From: Effrenium voratum
Lineage: Eukaryota > Sar > Dinophyceae > Suessiales > Symbiodiniaceae
Assembly: GCA_963377175.1 (NCBI GenBank)
Contig: CAUJNA010001024.1
Coordinates: 513,956 to 577,955, forward strand
Reading direction: 5' to 3'
Length of the DNA stretch: 64,000 nucleotides
The position numbers and the translations under genes were made by a program. The notes under the pieces are model-generated. The model had not been told where the DNA came from. It saw only the letters and a list, made by a program, of their open reading frames with translations, and ran no database searches. Shown in pieces: positions 23,801 to 33,701 of the stretch; the stretch's first letter is position 1; the number at the start of each line of letters is the position of its first letter.

Positions 23801-26800
23801 AAGTTCAGAATATGTTGAGCCTTGCAGTCCTCGCACTGGACATTTTGCTCGAGAGTGATTTGTGGTTGACATCAGCACCTCTTGTTGTCATTTGCAAGCC
23901 CATTCGCACCAACCAGCTGTGAAGACTGCTTTGTGAGACATAGCACTTGCATCCCTTTGACTGAGGTGGGCCCACTTGTTTGGTTGTGCTGACGCAATGC
24001 TTACATAGGCCCAGTTGCAAGAAGAGAAAGAACCAAAGAAACCGGGCCTCACATTAGCCAACCATCCAAGAGAGCACACACAGCACCACACAGCCTGGGT
24101 ATGTCTCAAAATAGTGAGACCCCCCAAAAATGTGTTTCATTGCTGGTTTCCATTTCAACCAGCAAACAAAGGGTACCAACACAAGCAAAAGCCCCTTGGT
24201 CCGCTTCCGCTTCGGCTGCCGGGGCTTCTCTTTTCAAAGGAAAGCGGCCATGAGGTAGTGCCGCCCTCAGGGAATGTACCCACACCCATGGCCCAGGTGT
24301 TTTAGGGTGTGATGTCAAGCAAGAAAGAAATAGTTGCCATGAAGCTCCCGGTGTTTCAACATGTCCCCTACAACAAGGGGCCTTGTCTCAATAAGCGCAA
24401 GCTTATCGCAAGCATGTGGCGAAGACGAGGTGATTAATGATTGTGACTATGTAGATGCTGATGTCACTGATATTCTGCACAAGTCCAGGGAATATTTTCC
24501 AACACAGATATCAGTGAGTCTGCTCCGTGTTCATAGCCTTTCAACCAGCCCTCCCAAGAGGGCATTCCTTCAAATGGTTTTTGGGGACCTTTCCATCAAT
24601 TTATTGGCACCACAGACCCCTCCGAATGTTTGGTTTCACGAACTGGTACAGAGCCTCACTGTTCTTGGCACATTTTTTACTTGAGAGTTGTCCTTTTGGG
24701 TTCTGTGGAAGGACCCAACGACCCCTCGTGAGGGGAAGCGATGGGCATCATCCTGGCAAAGCGGGAGGAGGCCGGATGAGCCTTCCAGTTCCGAAGGTTC
24801 TGGAACTCCCGCTTTCCAGGGCTCATACATGTTGCAATCATTTGAAACATGGCTTTTTCAACACCAAAATAAAAGGAAACCACCATTTGCAAGGCAATGT
24901 TCAGGTGTAGAATGTAAGGATCCCTGTTTTCCCTTTCCATTTGGTGGCTAGGTCCCCCAGCTAGGTGCCCTTTCACCGTTTCTTTTTTGGGGGAGGGTTC
25001 CCCTACTAAAATAGACTACCGAAAAAGAGTACCCTTATTCTAACCTCTCTACTGGAGGATCTAGGTGGGTTCGGCACACCAAAAGATGGAATCGACCCCA
25101 AAAGGGACCACCCCTTTTCTACCACGCTAAGAATTTTGGGACCTCAAAACAGATGCCGCACATTGCTCTCTCGTATTTCACCATCATCTTGTGCAGGCAA
25201 TTGACGGATGAGTGCCAAGCAAAGAATATTTGTGACAATTGGGCAGCGCCAACAACCCTTATGAAAGGAGTTAACTCAGGGCCTTTCCTAATGAAGCCTC
25301 GCGAAAACTAAAACGCAGTTCGCGAAAGCCCGCGAAAGCTTGCGGCACAAGTGGTGGAAGAAGAGCCCGCCACGAAAGCGTCGCGAAAGTGCATGTTTGC
25401 AGTTTCTGTGTTGCCCGCGAAAGCTCCGCGAAAGTGATCGTTACAAAACACATGCCTGCAAAAGTGAAACGCGTGGCCGCGGAAGCATCGCGAAAGGTTC
25501 CGCGAAAGTGGTTTGTTAGTAGATGGTGTTGTGTACCCTATTTTCGGCACCGCTCAATTGCATGCTTCGGCGCAGTCAAGCCCGCCAGGAGCGCAACGTG
25601 TTCAATCAGACCCGCGCACGTGCCAAGCTGAGAGCGACGAGTGCAGTGATTGCTGGTGGCTTCGACCTGTCTAGACTTAGGATACATTTTACATTGCACC
25701 AGTGTCTCAAAGTAAAGCAAATAGTACATTCTGTAACTGGGCCTAACTCTAATCATGCCGAGATGTTTCGCTTTGGTCTTCCATTGATTCAGGCGCCGCT
25801 GCTTACCTCGAGAAGTGCAGGCCCGACTACATCGAGGACACTGAGTGAGAACTATGACGCCGTGTGTGGGCTGTTTGTCCCAAAGTCGGGCGATTCATGT
25901 GCCACCCAGGCGTTTGGTCACAGGGGACGGAACATTTGACACCGGTGGTTTTAGCAAGTTCAAAGATATTGTCGGTCCGAGCATGTGTCTAGTTTGCAGA
26001 GTGCCGAAGTTGTGGGTAGGAAGAAGCGTTCCATAAATTGATAAGTGCGGGAATACTCACAAGTAAAACGTGATTATGCAAGCGTTTGACCCAGCACTTG
26101 GTCATTGGTTCAAGAAATCGAGTTCATCTCGCTCCCGAAACAACAGGCAGGAGCCGGCAACTGTTGCTCAAAAGGCGGAGTGGTCCATGCCGCCTGACAC
26201 TGACACAGAGACACCGAGACACAGAGATACAGAGACAGAGGGTCCTTCTAATCGCATTTGAGGCTCATGAGGTGATAAGAGCGGTGAGAGTATTTGAGAG
26301 GTAGTTCATAATTGTTTGCTGGCTGGAAGGCGATAGGGGACGCATGCGACAGATATCCCCGCTTGGTGAAATCACCTATTGCGATTTGAGGTGTGTCAAG
26401 TGCGACAGCAGTGACCCATCTAATTCTGGGTTCATAGGCTTCAATACAGAGGATTCAACCACACCGACCTTGGCAAAGGCTTGGAGCAAGCCAAGTTCCC
26501 GGCGGCAACTTTTCCTGGCAAAAGGCTTAAGTATGCCCTAGCTGGAAAGGGCTACCTTGCTCAGGCCGGAAAAGTATAGGATTTATGTAACAGTTTTTCC
26601 TGGGGGATCCAGCGGTACATATCCCGGAAGCACCCTAGTCTTCCATCCAACAAGGAACCTGACTGGGGGGGCGGGGGTTCAGGCTAACATCATTTTCCGA
26701 CAGAGCGACCTATTTCTGGCACACAATAGACAAAAGTGGTTGGGCCAAAACCCATTCTCCGGACGCTTCCTTGCTATAAACGCAAAAAAGACGCATCCTA

Positions 26801-29424
26801 GGGGTACATCAGCCCGAGGACGATGTGCTGTTGGGCCTTGCTCCTGCCGATGAGGAGTTGGCCCGAAGAATCGCATGCGCGCGGTGGGGATGTCTTACCT
26901 TTAAATGGTCTTCTTGAGGGATGAAACGCTCTCCAATTTGGACTGGCAGACATCCGAAGCTCTATGGGATCAACTAGTTGAAGTGGTGTGGGAATGAGGG
27001 GATTTGTCTCACTTCTACGATACAAGCAAACCTCCCCCTTTCAAGTAAAAAGAAGCAGTTGTTGGGAAAGCCTTATGGTGGTATACAGAACTATGCCCTC
27101 CATTTCTACGTTTGCGGGACCAGACCTCTTTTTTGACCTGAAAGCCATTGTTCGGAGCATTCTCATCTTTAGCACAAGAAAACAACGGCCGAGTTTCGAC
27201 AGCCTTCCTTTTCTGTTCAAGAGGCGGGGAAGACCATGCTCCGCCCTAGCCGTGTATTTCCACATTACTTCAGCAGATGGAGAGAAGCCCTTCGAGAATC
27301 ACGGGTTTCTGAAGACATCCGGAATCATCCGGATAAGCTGAGTTGGGCACATTTGCACATATGGGCAACATTTTTTTCAGTGCCCTAGGCGGGAATGCGG
27401 TTGTTTGATCATCCTTCAGCTGGGTCCCGGAGCCCTCCTAGGGAAACTTCTGGAGGGGTTGAAGGGGAAGATTGAAAGGAAACCCACAGAGAGGGTCAAT
27501 CCCCAACTTGGGGGGTGCCCATGTTGCGACAGTCCCAATTGAAGCGCGGGACATCCGAGTGGCTGAAGAGGACGCTGAAGAGAAGGATGAGGAGGAGGAT
27601 GCAGAGGAGAAGGCGGAGGCCGCGTGTTTTTCTGTGTTGCGTCTGACAGGCTGAGTGCTTTTTGGTTTTTGCCTGCTTGCGTGCTTGCTGTTGTTGTTTG
27701 TGGGTTGGGTTGCGTTGGGTTTGGTGGGGTGGAGGTATATATGTTAGAACTATAATCCGTTGTGTTGTTTAAAGGAAGCCAGAAATGGAGCAATAGTCGG
27801 TTGGTTTGCCGACTTTGACGACTCACTGCCAACTGAAGCAACGGCTACAAATTGAAAATTACATGTCAGTTCCATTGTTTCTGATAAAAGACATCGGGAT
27901 GGAGGTGCAGCTTAGCTCTGACCCAGTGGCGCGTTGCGTTAAATAGGCTATATGAATATTCCCACCCCCGTAAATAGAATTGGGAGAGGGTGGGTGACCC
28001 CTGGAGATCTCCATGTGGGTGGTGAGCCATTTCCCTTTTCTGGGGAAGACCAGAAAAATGGAATTAGGGACGCCCCACCTGGTAGGATGGCGAAGTCATT
28101 GCACCTGGCTCCCTTCTGATAATAACATGTTTTTGTTTTAAATTCTTTCACTATCCCTGTCTAAGTATTTCGGCCCTGACGAACTATGTGGCTCGGGTCC
28201 ACCTTCACACTTCCATGGGCTCGTGTTTTTCCTTCCAGGACTTGGCTCCTTTCGGGTCCCACGTGAAGGGGAGATCCGTATCTGCCAAAGCCGAAAGACC
28301 GCGGGGGGGCACAAGCCTCTCTGGCGTCCCAAGATTTGTCTCGGGACACATGTTCAGAAGGGAATCTTGTGTTTTGTGCGAAGCTTGCAAAGCTGGGGCG
28401 AAGACGTGGCGAAATCCCCCTGGTCCAACGACTCTTTCCTGCTTCGTTGACATTGGCAAGTAACCTTCGCCACCGAAACAGGTTGCCGTTTCCACAAAAC
28501 GCCGCGTGGAAAACCAGGGAAGTAGGATCCGTGTGGCCTTGTTCTCCAAAGCTGAGAGGTGCAGGGCTTTGCGCCTGTTTCCCTGTCGGCTTTCAAGGAA
28601 ACAAGTACATACTTTCAGCAATGGAAGCTAGGGCCCTTCAGCATGAGGACCGCAAATCCCTGCCACTTGTGTGTGTGAGACATTTGTCATGTCTCACAGG
28701 CAGCAGATCTGCAAATAGCTTGTGGGCGCGATTTCGAGGTTCTGGTTTTGGCGCATACCCATCGACCTTCCTGATTGGAGGTGTACAGTGAATGGGTTTA
28801 GCGGTCAGGATGACATTGACCTCGATGCCGATGAGGAGGATGAGGACAAAGAGGAGGACTGGCAGCTTGGCACGACGCAATCCACTCTGAAACTGGTTGT
28901 GCAGGAGGTCTATTCGGTTTGTTGCCTGACACTTCTTATTCTGTTGTTTGAAACGGAATGCTCCATGGCATATGGCAGAAGGGCCAAGATTGCATTTAGC
29001 CACTCATGTACGTTAGTGTGGACAGTGTGCCATAAGCAGGAGAGGGACTAATTACCTGACACAACCCCCCCTCTCATTATTCCTGGCCCTCTCCAGCCCT
29101 GGAAATAGAACATGCGATCTCCTACTTTCCTATTGCAGTCCTATTGGCCAGACCGGAATCCACAGAGGAAAGGACTGGAGAGGACTGGCCAGGTCCAGAC
29201 TACTCCGAGGGGGCCTGGATGCTCCAAAATCCGGCTTACCCAAGCCTTTTTTCGACCTCGGGGGGGTTAATATCAAGTCTAGGGGTTAAGGTTGGCGTGA
29301 AGGTTGCCCCATGGTTTCCACCCACCGGCCCCAGACTTTCCCCACTGTAGCCGCTGGTGGAGAGGACGAGAAGAAGCTCATGGCCGAGGCCAGCTCCAGG
29401 CAGGGCCGCGGAAAGTTTTGCGAG
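17766..29424 (+). CDS. gene B: multi-exon gene for an unrecognised protein with a Glu/Asp-rich part (model)
   Basis: Exons at 17766-17883, 18927-18962, 19846-19909, 20953-21069, 21963-22033, 25589-25619, 25793-25844, 26450-26573, 26819-26872, 27571-27618, 28809-28864 and 29365-29424 lie in order on the + strand. From 18927 to 27618 every junction can be joined without a phase break, usually GC-AG or GT-AG. The product would be mixed alpha/beta-looking sequence (FSDLTFKIIGFKWE, LIFNALVSNPAW, EKCRPDYIEDTE, GFNHTDLGKGLEQAKF), then an acidic stretch rich in EE and DE pairs, then a basic piece. No catalytic motif, membrane segment or known repeat was recognised. It may extend to exons at 31479 and 32963. 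Phase from 28809 onward is unresolved, so the acidic exons could belong to another gene. Confidence 0.45.
18385..18500. mobile_element. degenerate MITE-5-like element
   Basis: Contains CCTTTAGACTTTAGCTTTTGG, GTTTCCATTTAGCCC and AAAGCCAAAACC, paralleling MITE-5 and the 50945-51035 element. GGAGACT is triplicated at 18447-18466. Confidence 0.4.
18537..18608 (+). CDS. exon candidate, unknown protein
   Basis: After GTTTAG|G the frame reads VSRAFALVAACRWRSRFG and VLLTI, ending at a GC donor. A second frame is also open (MEVALWLSASDY), so the reading is uncertain. Confidence 0.33.
18927..18962 (+). CDS. gene B exon: EAENVGALYDQH
   Basis: Starts after CCTTCAG|G and ends at a GC donor, both in phase 0. 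The same frame stays open downstream, so a longer exon to about 18986 is possible. Confidence 0.45.
19440..19545. repeat. about 21-bp direct repeats (CGCAAATATCCGCAAAACGAG)
   Basis: Three near-perfect consecutive copies of an AGCGCAAATATCCGCAAA word, flanked by further CGAGCG words to 19650. Confidence 0.7.
19846..19909 (+). CDS. gene B exon: FSDLTFKIIGFKWE
   Basis: Begins after CTGAG|G, reads GGLTMLEFSDLTFKIIGF plus KWE with almost perfect third-position G/C, and ends at a GC donor with one base carried over. The next exon supplies AT to make Asp. Confidence 0.6.
20953..21069 (+). CDS. gene B exon: LIFNALVSNPAWRTNATNF
   Basis: Reads DLKLIFNALVSNPAWRTN then ATNFSPGPEPKQSIRESEV. Two Asn-X-Thr sites are visible. 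The donor is GC at 21070, which completes a Cys codon with the next exon. A GT donor at 21066 is the alternative. Confidence 0.62.
21963..22033 (+). CDS. gene B exon: VEMAKIPREDRAAKFGMR
   Basis: Starts after CTCGAG|G, reads FGQQQVEMAKIPREDRAA then KFGMR and ends at a consensus GTGAGT donor. Third positions are G/C-rich. Confidence 0.6.
24948..25070. mobile_element. MITE-6 copy (GGTCCCCCAG ... CTACTGGAGGA)
   Basis: Shares GGTCCCCCAG, GGGAGGGTTCCC, ACTAAAATAGACTAC and CTACTGGAGGA in the same order with 32718-32828. Confidence 0.7.
25295..25515. repeat. dense CGCGAAAG-word cluster
   Basis: About a dozen CGCGAAAG/CGCGAAAC words spaced 10-30 bp apart, e.g. near 25303, 25321, 25330, 25390, 25424 and 25500. 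Resembles 14325-14460. Confidence 0.65.
25589..25619 (+). CDS. gene B mini-exon: ERNVFNQTRA
   Basis: Starts after CGCCAG|G and ends at a GT donor, leaving one base to be completed as Arg by the next exon. The frame stays open to about 25660 (ARAKLRATSAV), so the exon may be longer. Confidence 0.45.
25793..25844 (+). CDS. gene B exon: AAYLEKCRPDYIEDT
   Basis: Starts after TTCAG|G, ends GA|GTGAGA, a consensus donor. A stop follows in frame just after the donor, which supports splicing here. Two bases carry over and are completed to Glu at 26450. Confidence 0.6.
26450..26573 (+). CDS. gene B exon: GFNHTDLGKGLEQAKFPAA
   Basis: No ATG lies in this frame. It reads GFNHTDLGKGLEQAKF, PAATFPGKRLKYALAGKG and YLAQAGK, then a GTATAG donor whose TAG is an in-frame stop. 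The second half has weaker codon bias, so the exon may end earlier at a GC donor near 26490. Confidence 0.6.
26819..26872 (+). CDS. gene B exon: DDVLLGLAPADEELARRI
   Basis: After CCCGAG|G the frame reads DDVLLGLAPADEELARRI and reaches a GC donor in phase 0, matching both neighbours. High third-position G/C, helix-like. Confidence 0.58.
27571..27618 (+). CDS. gene B exon: acidic DAEEKDEEEDAEEKAE
   Basis: Starts after GAAGAG|G and ends at a GC donor. Glu/Asp/Lys-rich, likely disordered or coiled. Upstream codons (EARDIRVAEE) are open in the same frame and could extend the exon. Confidence 0.55.
28809..28864 (+). CDS. gene B exon: acidic DDIDLDADEEDEDKEEDW
   Basis: Starts after GGTCAG|G. Second acidic segment, similar in style to 27571-27618. 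Right boundary and phase to the next exon are not settled. Confidence 0.5.
29365..29424 (+). CDS. gene B exon: DEKKLMAEASSRQGRGKF
   Basis: Starts after GGAGAG|G, reads DEKKLMAEASSRQGRGKF then CE before GTTCGG. A GC donor at 29420 is equally possible and would be in phase with 31479. Confidence 0.55.
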
Positions 29425-29451
29425 GTTCGGGGTTCGAAGTGTTCTAGGGTT

Positions 29452-29540
29452 GATTCCCCATTCTTTTCAAGAACCGGCTGTTTCCCCTGGGGGTCTGATG
29501 GTTTTCTGGAAAGAAGGATCCCTGGAAAGAATGGAGAAGT
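29452..29540. mobile_element. MITE-2 copy
   Basis: Same ends and interior as 8634-8739. It lies 28 bp downstream of an exon and 25 bp upstream of a MITE-1 copy. Confidence 0.72.
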
Positions 29541-29565
29541 GTCCCCTAGCTAGAATTGGAGAGTT

Positions 29566-29671
29566 GGGTGTGGTTGTCGAAAAAAGAGCAACCCCGAAAT
29601 GGGTTGCCCTGGCAAATGGAAGCAACAACTACAACCTGCGGTCTTCTGATTTTTGCTTGACCCATACCCAG
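29566..29671. mobile_element. MITE-1 copy
   Basis: Left GGGTGTGGTTGTCGAAAA and right TTGACCCATACCC, with AAATGGAAGCAACAACTACA in the interior that is also found in the 45299 copy (AAATGGAAACAATAACTA). Confidence 0.6.
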
Positions 29672-30451
29672 TTGATGTCTTAAGCAACCAGACCCTCCCT
29701 TTCCAGAGAACCAACCCTGCCAGTCAACGGGAACATCAATTGAGCGCCCAACAAAAAAGAACATCGGCTGTTCAAAATAGAACCCTGGCAAAAGGAAGCA
29801 TGGACTGGAACCTGCGTTTTTGTTTCCTTTTTTTTTCTGGTGGTTTATTTTGACTCACACCCAAACAAGCTCCTGTATCATTCAACCTTTGCCGTGTGCC
29901 GCCGGCTCCTGGTCGCTTTTAGCTGGCCCTGCAGCCTGGGAGGCAGCCAGGTGTGTAGCAGGGCGACTGTTCAGAGCCATGTTGGTAGAACCAACACTCC
30001 ACGGCCTGAGCGTATGTTGCAACTTGGGATAGTCCAAACGTGGAACTCTTCATTGGGAGGTCGACTTTTCCACTTTTGGACAGGACCTATGTAGATTATC
30101 ACTGCCTCCCCGCTTGGGATCACGGCATCACTTGAACGGGTCCAACTCGTTTGGTACCTTTTCCTGCATGCTCATTTTGGCAAGCGTCGAGACTACGGGT
30201 GGTTGTGTGGATGGAACTGAACACCAGCATGAATCAAGCCATCCATTTGGAGATTTCCAACTACTGTTGACACACGAGTTCACATCTCTTTGTTGACAAT
30301 CATTTCCGATTCAAGTACACATGGTGTTCAAAAGGGAAGCAGCCTTTTTCGAGCAGCCGTCCTTTCAAGCAAAGGACTGCCGCACCACGTAAAAAAAAAA
30401 AAACAGAAGAAGAAAACAACTACGACTACCAAAAGAAGAACACGATGCAAG

Positions 30452-31069
30452 GGGGGGCAAAGTCACGATAAGGAGCGAATAGAATGAGACTCTGTCCCAT
30501 TCTCTTCAGAGTCCCTTTCTATTCGCGAATAGAATGGGACTCTGTCTCATTCTATTAAGAGTCTCATTCTATTCGCGAATAGAATGTGGTAGAGTCCCAT
30601 TCTATTCGACGAATAGTATGGGGTTCTACTCCCCCCATTCTATTCCTGTATAGAGTCCCATTCCATTCCTGTGTAGAGTCCCATTCTATTCCTGTGTAGA
30701 GTGGAATGGGACTCTACCCCATTCTATTCGGGAAGAGAATAGAACTCTTACACCATGATAGAATGGGACTCTTTGCAGGAATAGAATGGGACTTACAAAG
30801 AGTCCCATTCTAGAATTGGAGTACGCAGGAATAGAAAGGGATGCTTTAATACAGGACTAGAATGGGACTACGAAAAAGTTCCATTCTATTCCTGTGTATA
30901 GAGGGATTTCAAAAATAGTCCCATTTTATTCAGAGTTAAATTCTATTCGCGAGCAGAATGGGACGGTACCCCATACTATTCGCGAATAGAATGGGACTCT
31001 ACCTCGTTCTATTCGCGACTAGAATGGGATTCAAAACAATTCTAGTTCTTATCGTGACTTTCGCCCCCC
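30452..31069. repeat. palindrome-rich repeat block bounded by a 21-bp inverted repeat
   Basis: The block is full of AATAGAATGGGACTCT and its complement AGAGTCCCATTCTATT, many meeting at ATTCGCGAAT to make perfect palindromes. The edges are GGGGGGCAAAGTCACGATAAG at 30452-30472 and the near-exact inverse CTTATCGTGACTTTCGCCCC at 31048-31069. The sequence outside these ends is A-rich on the left and T-rich on the right and is also loosely inverted. Confidence 0.85.
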
Positions 31070-31478
31070 GCTTGTCATGTGGTTTTGGCCGCCCCCTTTT
31101 TTTCTGTCGTGGTTGTGTTTTTTGATTCTTATCGTAGTTGCGGACCCCCCTCACTTTCAAGGGCGCGATTCTCGGTTCAGCTTGGTTGCCCTTGGGTGTG
31201 ATCTTTAACCTTTCAGAAGCTGTTCCCCACTAGCCAGCAAACATTTGGACGCACTTGGAGGCATTACCGACTAGCTTCATCTGCACACTCGTTCGCGGCT
31301 CCTGGTCTAACCACCGACAGCGTTACGACCCATAGTTTTGCCGGACAGTTTGAAGCTTTGCAGGGGTCTAATCGGGCCAACCTAGGAAATGAGGGAATGA
31401 CTCCTATAAAAACCATCCCCCATGTTTTCCTTGAAGAGAAACATTCCATTTCTCATTCCCTATTTATCGGAAGTCAAG

Positions 31479-31547
31479 GGACCAACCGGCTCAGGGCCAA
31501 GGAGCGCGTGCAAGCGGAGCTCAAGAAGTTTCGGCAGGCGGCTGTCA
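31479..31547 (+). CDS. exon candidate: basic helix NRLRAKERVQAELKKF
   Basis: After GTCAAG|G the frame reads TNRLRAKERVQAELKKF then RQAAVKGGG, a charged helix. It begins in the phase left by a GC donor at 29420, so it may continue gene B. Right end not determined. Confidence 0.5.
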
Positions 31548-32717
31548 AAGGCGGCGGCCAGGGAGCGACCCGTCGGGGAATGGCCAGCGGTTGAACGAGC
31601 GGCCGCGCAAACCATTTGCCTCATTCTGTTTATGAGGGATCCTTCTTTTCGGGTATGGCCAAAAACGAATCGGATCCTCAGCAAAGCAGGGAAAGGCGAA
31701 CAAGCCCAGGAATCTGTGTGGCTTCCGAAAAGAATGCTGAGGAACATGGTGGTGGAGACACCAGTCGAAGTATGACTGGACTCAAGCGTCCTCAAGAAAC
31801 CACAAAACAACACATGGTCACGAGTGTGTGGCTACAAATTGCAAACTCAGCCTGATCTTGTTATTACAAACCAGTTGTGACTTTTGGGTTTCAGAGGTCC
31901 GGGGAGTTGAAGGCAAAGACCCTTTACTCTTCAATATGCTCTTGGCGATAAACTCGGCAGACGGCGAAGATCCCTTGGTGATTCTTGATATCAGGTGTTG
32001 TTTGTGCACTTTCTTTGGGGTCCTCACTTTGACTGTTTCTATGGTTTCTCAAGGTCAGAAAATGGGGTTCTTCCTTTTAGCCCACCACTTACGGGGTGAC
32101 TTGCTTATGGTAAAGCAATGAGGCCAGTCTCTTTCCGTACATCAGCCAGTGCTGATTGGCGAAGGGGCCCTATTGTATAGGGTAGCCAAATGTGACCCCG
32201 CTTTCCAAAAGGCTGGCTGTTTCAGTTTGTTGATTGAACAAAGGCGCGCAGCAAGCACACACTCTAGGCATATCCATTTTCTGACGTGGTGCATTGCCAG
32301 CAGCACATAGGCTTTAGGTGCTGCCCACTTGACTGGCATGGCATGTGTGTGTGTGTGTGTCACCTAGAAGTTTCCGTGAGACCCAAGAGCCGCCGATATG
32401 TTGTTTCGCATATTCCAATATGATTTCCTCCCGAAATGTATGTTATGTTTTCTCACATTGTGGGAGTAATTTCGACACGTGTTGGTGAACCTGTCAACCC
32501 CCAGACCATGGGTAGTGGATTAGTCTGTCTTGCTTCGGGGGTGGTTAACGCACGTTTGGGCACGTGTCAAAATGACTGTTGTTGCATTTGTTTTACGTTT
32601 AAGGCACGCACATGATGACACCACTGGCGTTTGAGTCAAAAGGATCAGCTAGGAGCTGAGCTGGAGACGTGCTCCTACCAAGGATTCCCTGAAACAAAGC
32701 TGGGATATCAACCTATT

Positions 32718-32828
32718 CTAGGTCCCCCAGCAGTGCCCTTTTACCCTTTTTTGGGGAGGGTTCCCTCACTAAAATAGACTACAGAAAGAAAGGGTGCCCT
32801 GGTTCTAACCTCCCTACTGGAGGACGTA
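32718..32828. mobile_element. MITE-6 copy
   Basis: Same ordered words as 24948-25070, with about a dozen substitutions. Confidence 0.7.
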
Positions 32829-32962
32829 GTATTATATGATTCATGACCACAGGCTGTGGATGGACACGACATCTTGCACCTGTCGAGATCGATGATGAAG
32901 TATTGCACCTGCCGACTGGTGCGAAGCGGATGTTGTCCATGCACAGGAGGGGATTGTGCTAG

Positions 32963-33089
32963 GCACGTGAGGGGCACGGAGGGAGTTGCCGTGGGAGGCA
33001 ATAGGTGGAAGCTCTTGCAGATGACCCGCTCTCCGCGGGTGCCTCAGACTCGCAAGTCCCCGTCTCTGCCTCGGAAGGCCTATCGCCAG
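32963..33089 (+). CDS. exon candidate: basic, Pro/Ser/Arg-rich
   Basis: Reads VAVGGNRWKLLQ then MTRSPRVPQTRKSPSLPRK and AYRQ, ending at CAG|GTT. A second acceptor (CTTGCAG at 33020) would start the exon exactly at the ATG, so this could be a first coding exon. Likely a disordered basic segment. Confidence 0.48.
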
Positions 33090-33669
33090 GTTCCCAAAAG
33101 GGGGGCATGTCTAATCAATTCACCGGCCCGTGGTTACCAAGTGTGGAAGGCACCTGGTCGGTTCACGGAAACTGAGCATGGCTGTTTGTAAAAGATTGCT
33201 TTCAGGCCAGGAAGAATAATCATGATCGGCCAAAAAACTCGGGATTTGCCTGCCGTGGTTATTAACATTTGAATCCTGTGCTCGGGTATTCCACAACCAT
33301 TGCAAGGGTTTCTGCTAAGGGACCATGCGCAGCTCTGACCATGGTGCAGACACGGCACACCGCGGGCACCACATTCTTCAGCTTGGGGTAGGTGTTGCCG
33401 CAAACTTCCGTGCTGCACCCATGATTCACGTGGGCCCTACCTTCCAGAGGTTGCATCCGCGTGGTCTACATTGGTGTACAATCAATCATATGCGCAAATG
33501 TATAATATATACATATATGTTTATATGTATACACATTTATACACTTAAGGTGCCCCCTCTCGATGGGACATCCGGTTGAGCACCAAGAACTTGCCAGCTG
33601 CTGAAAGCCCATGCTGAGTTTTGATCTTTGTACCCGCGAGCTGGGCGAGACGGCAATCGGCAAGCCGAG

Positions 33670-33701
33670 GCATTTGGCCATCGACTCCCCAGACCAGTAC
33701 G
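33670..33701 (+). CDS. ankyrin gene exon 1
   Basis: Reads HLAIDSPDQY plus one base to a GC donor. The frame is open back to an ATG at 33611 (MLSFDLCTRELGETAIG), so this may be the 3' part of a first coding exon of about 91 bp. Confidence 0.55.

Larger units (their letters stand above)
22034..25588. other. long intron or spacer, no clear exon
   Basis: If gene B is one gene this is a 3.6 kb intron. It holds a 119-codon open frame (22108-22467) and an overlapping pair near 23.1-23.5 kb with plain composition but weak codon bias. It also contains a MITE-6 copy and a hairpin word AACTTCCAGTTGAAAGCTGG near 23780. Confidence 0.4.
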
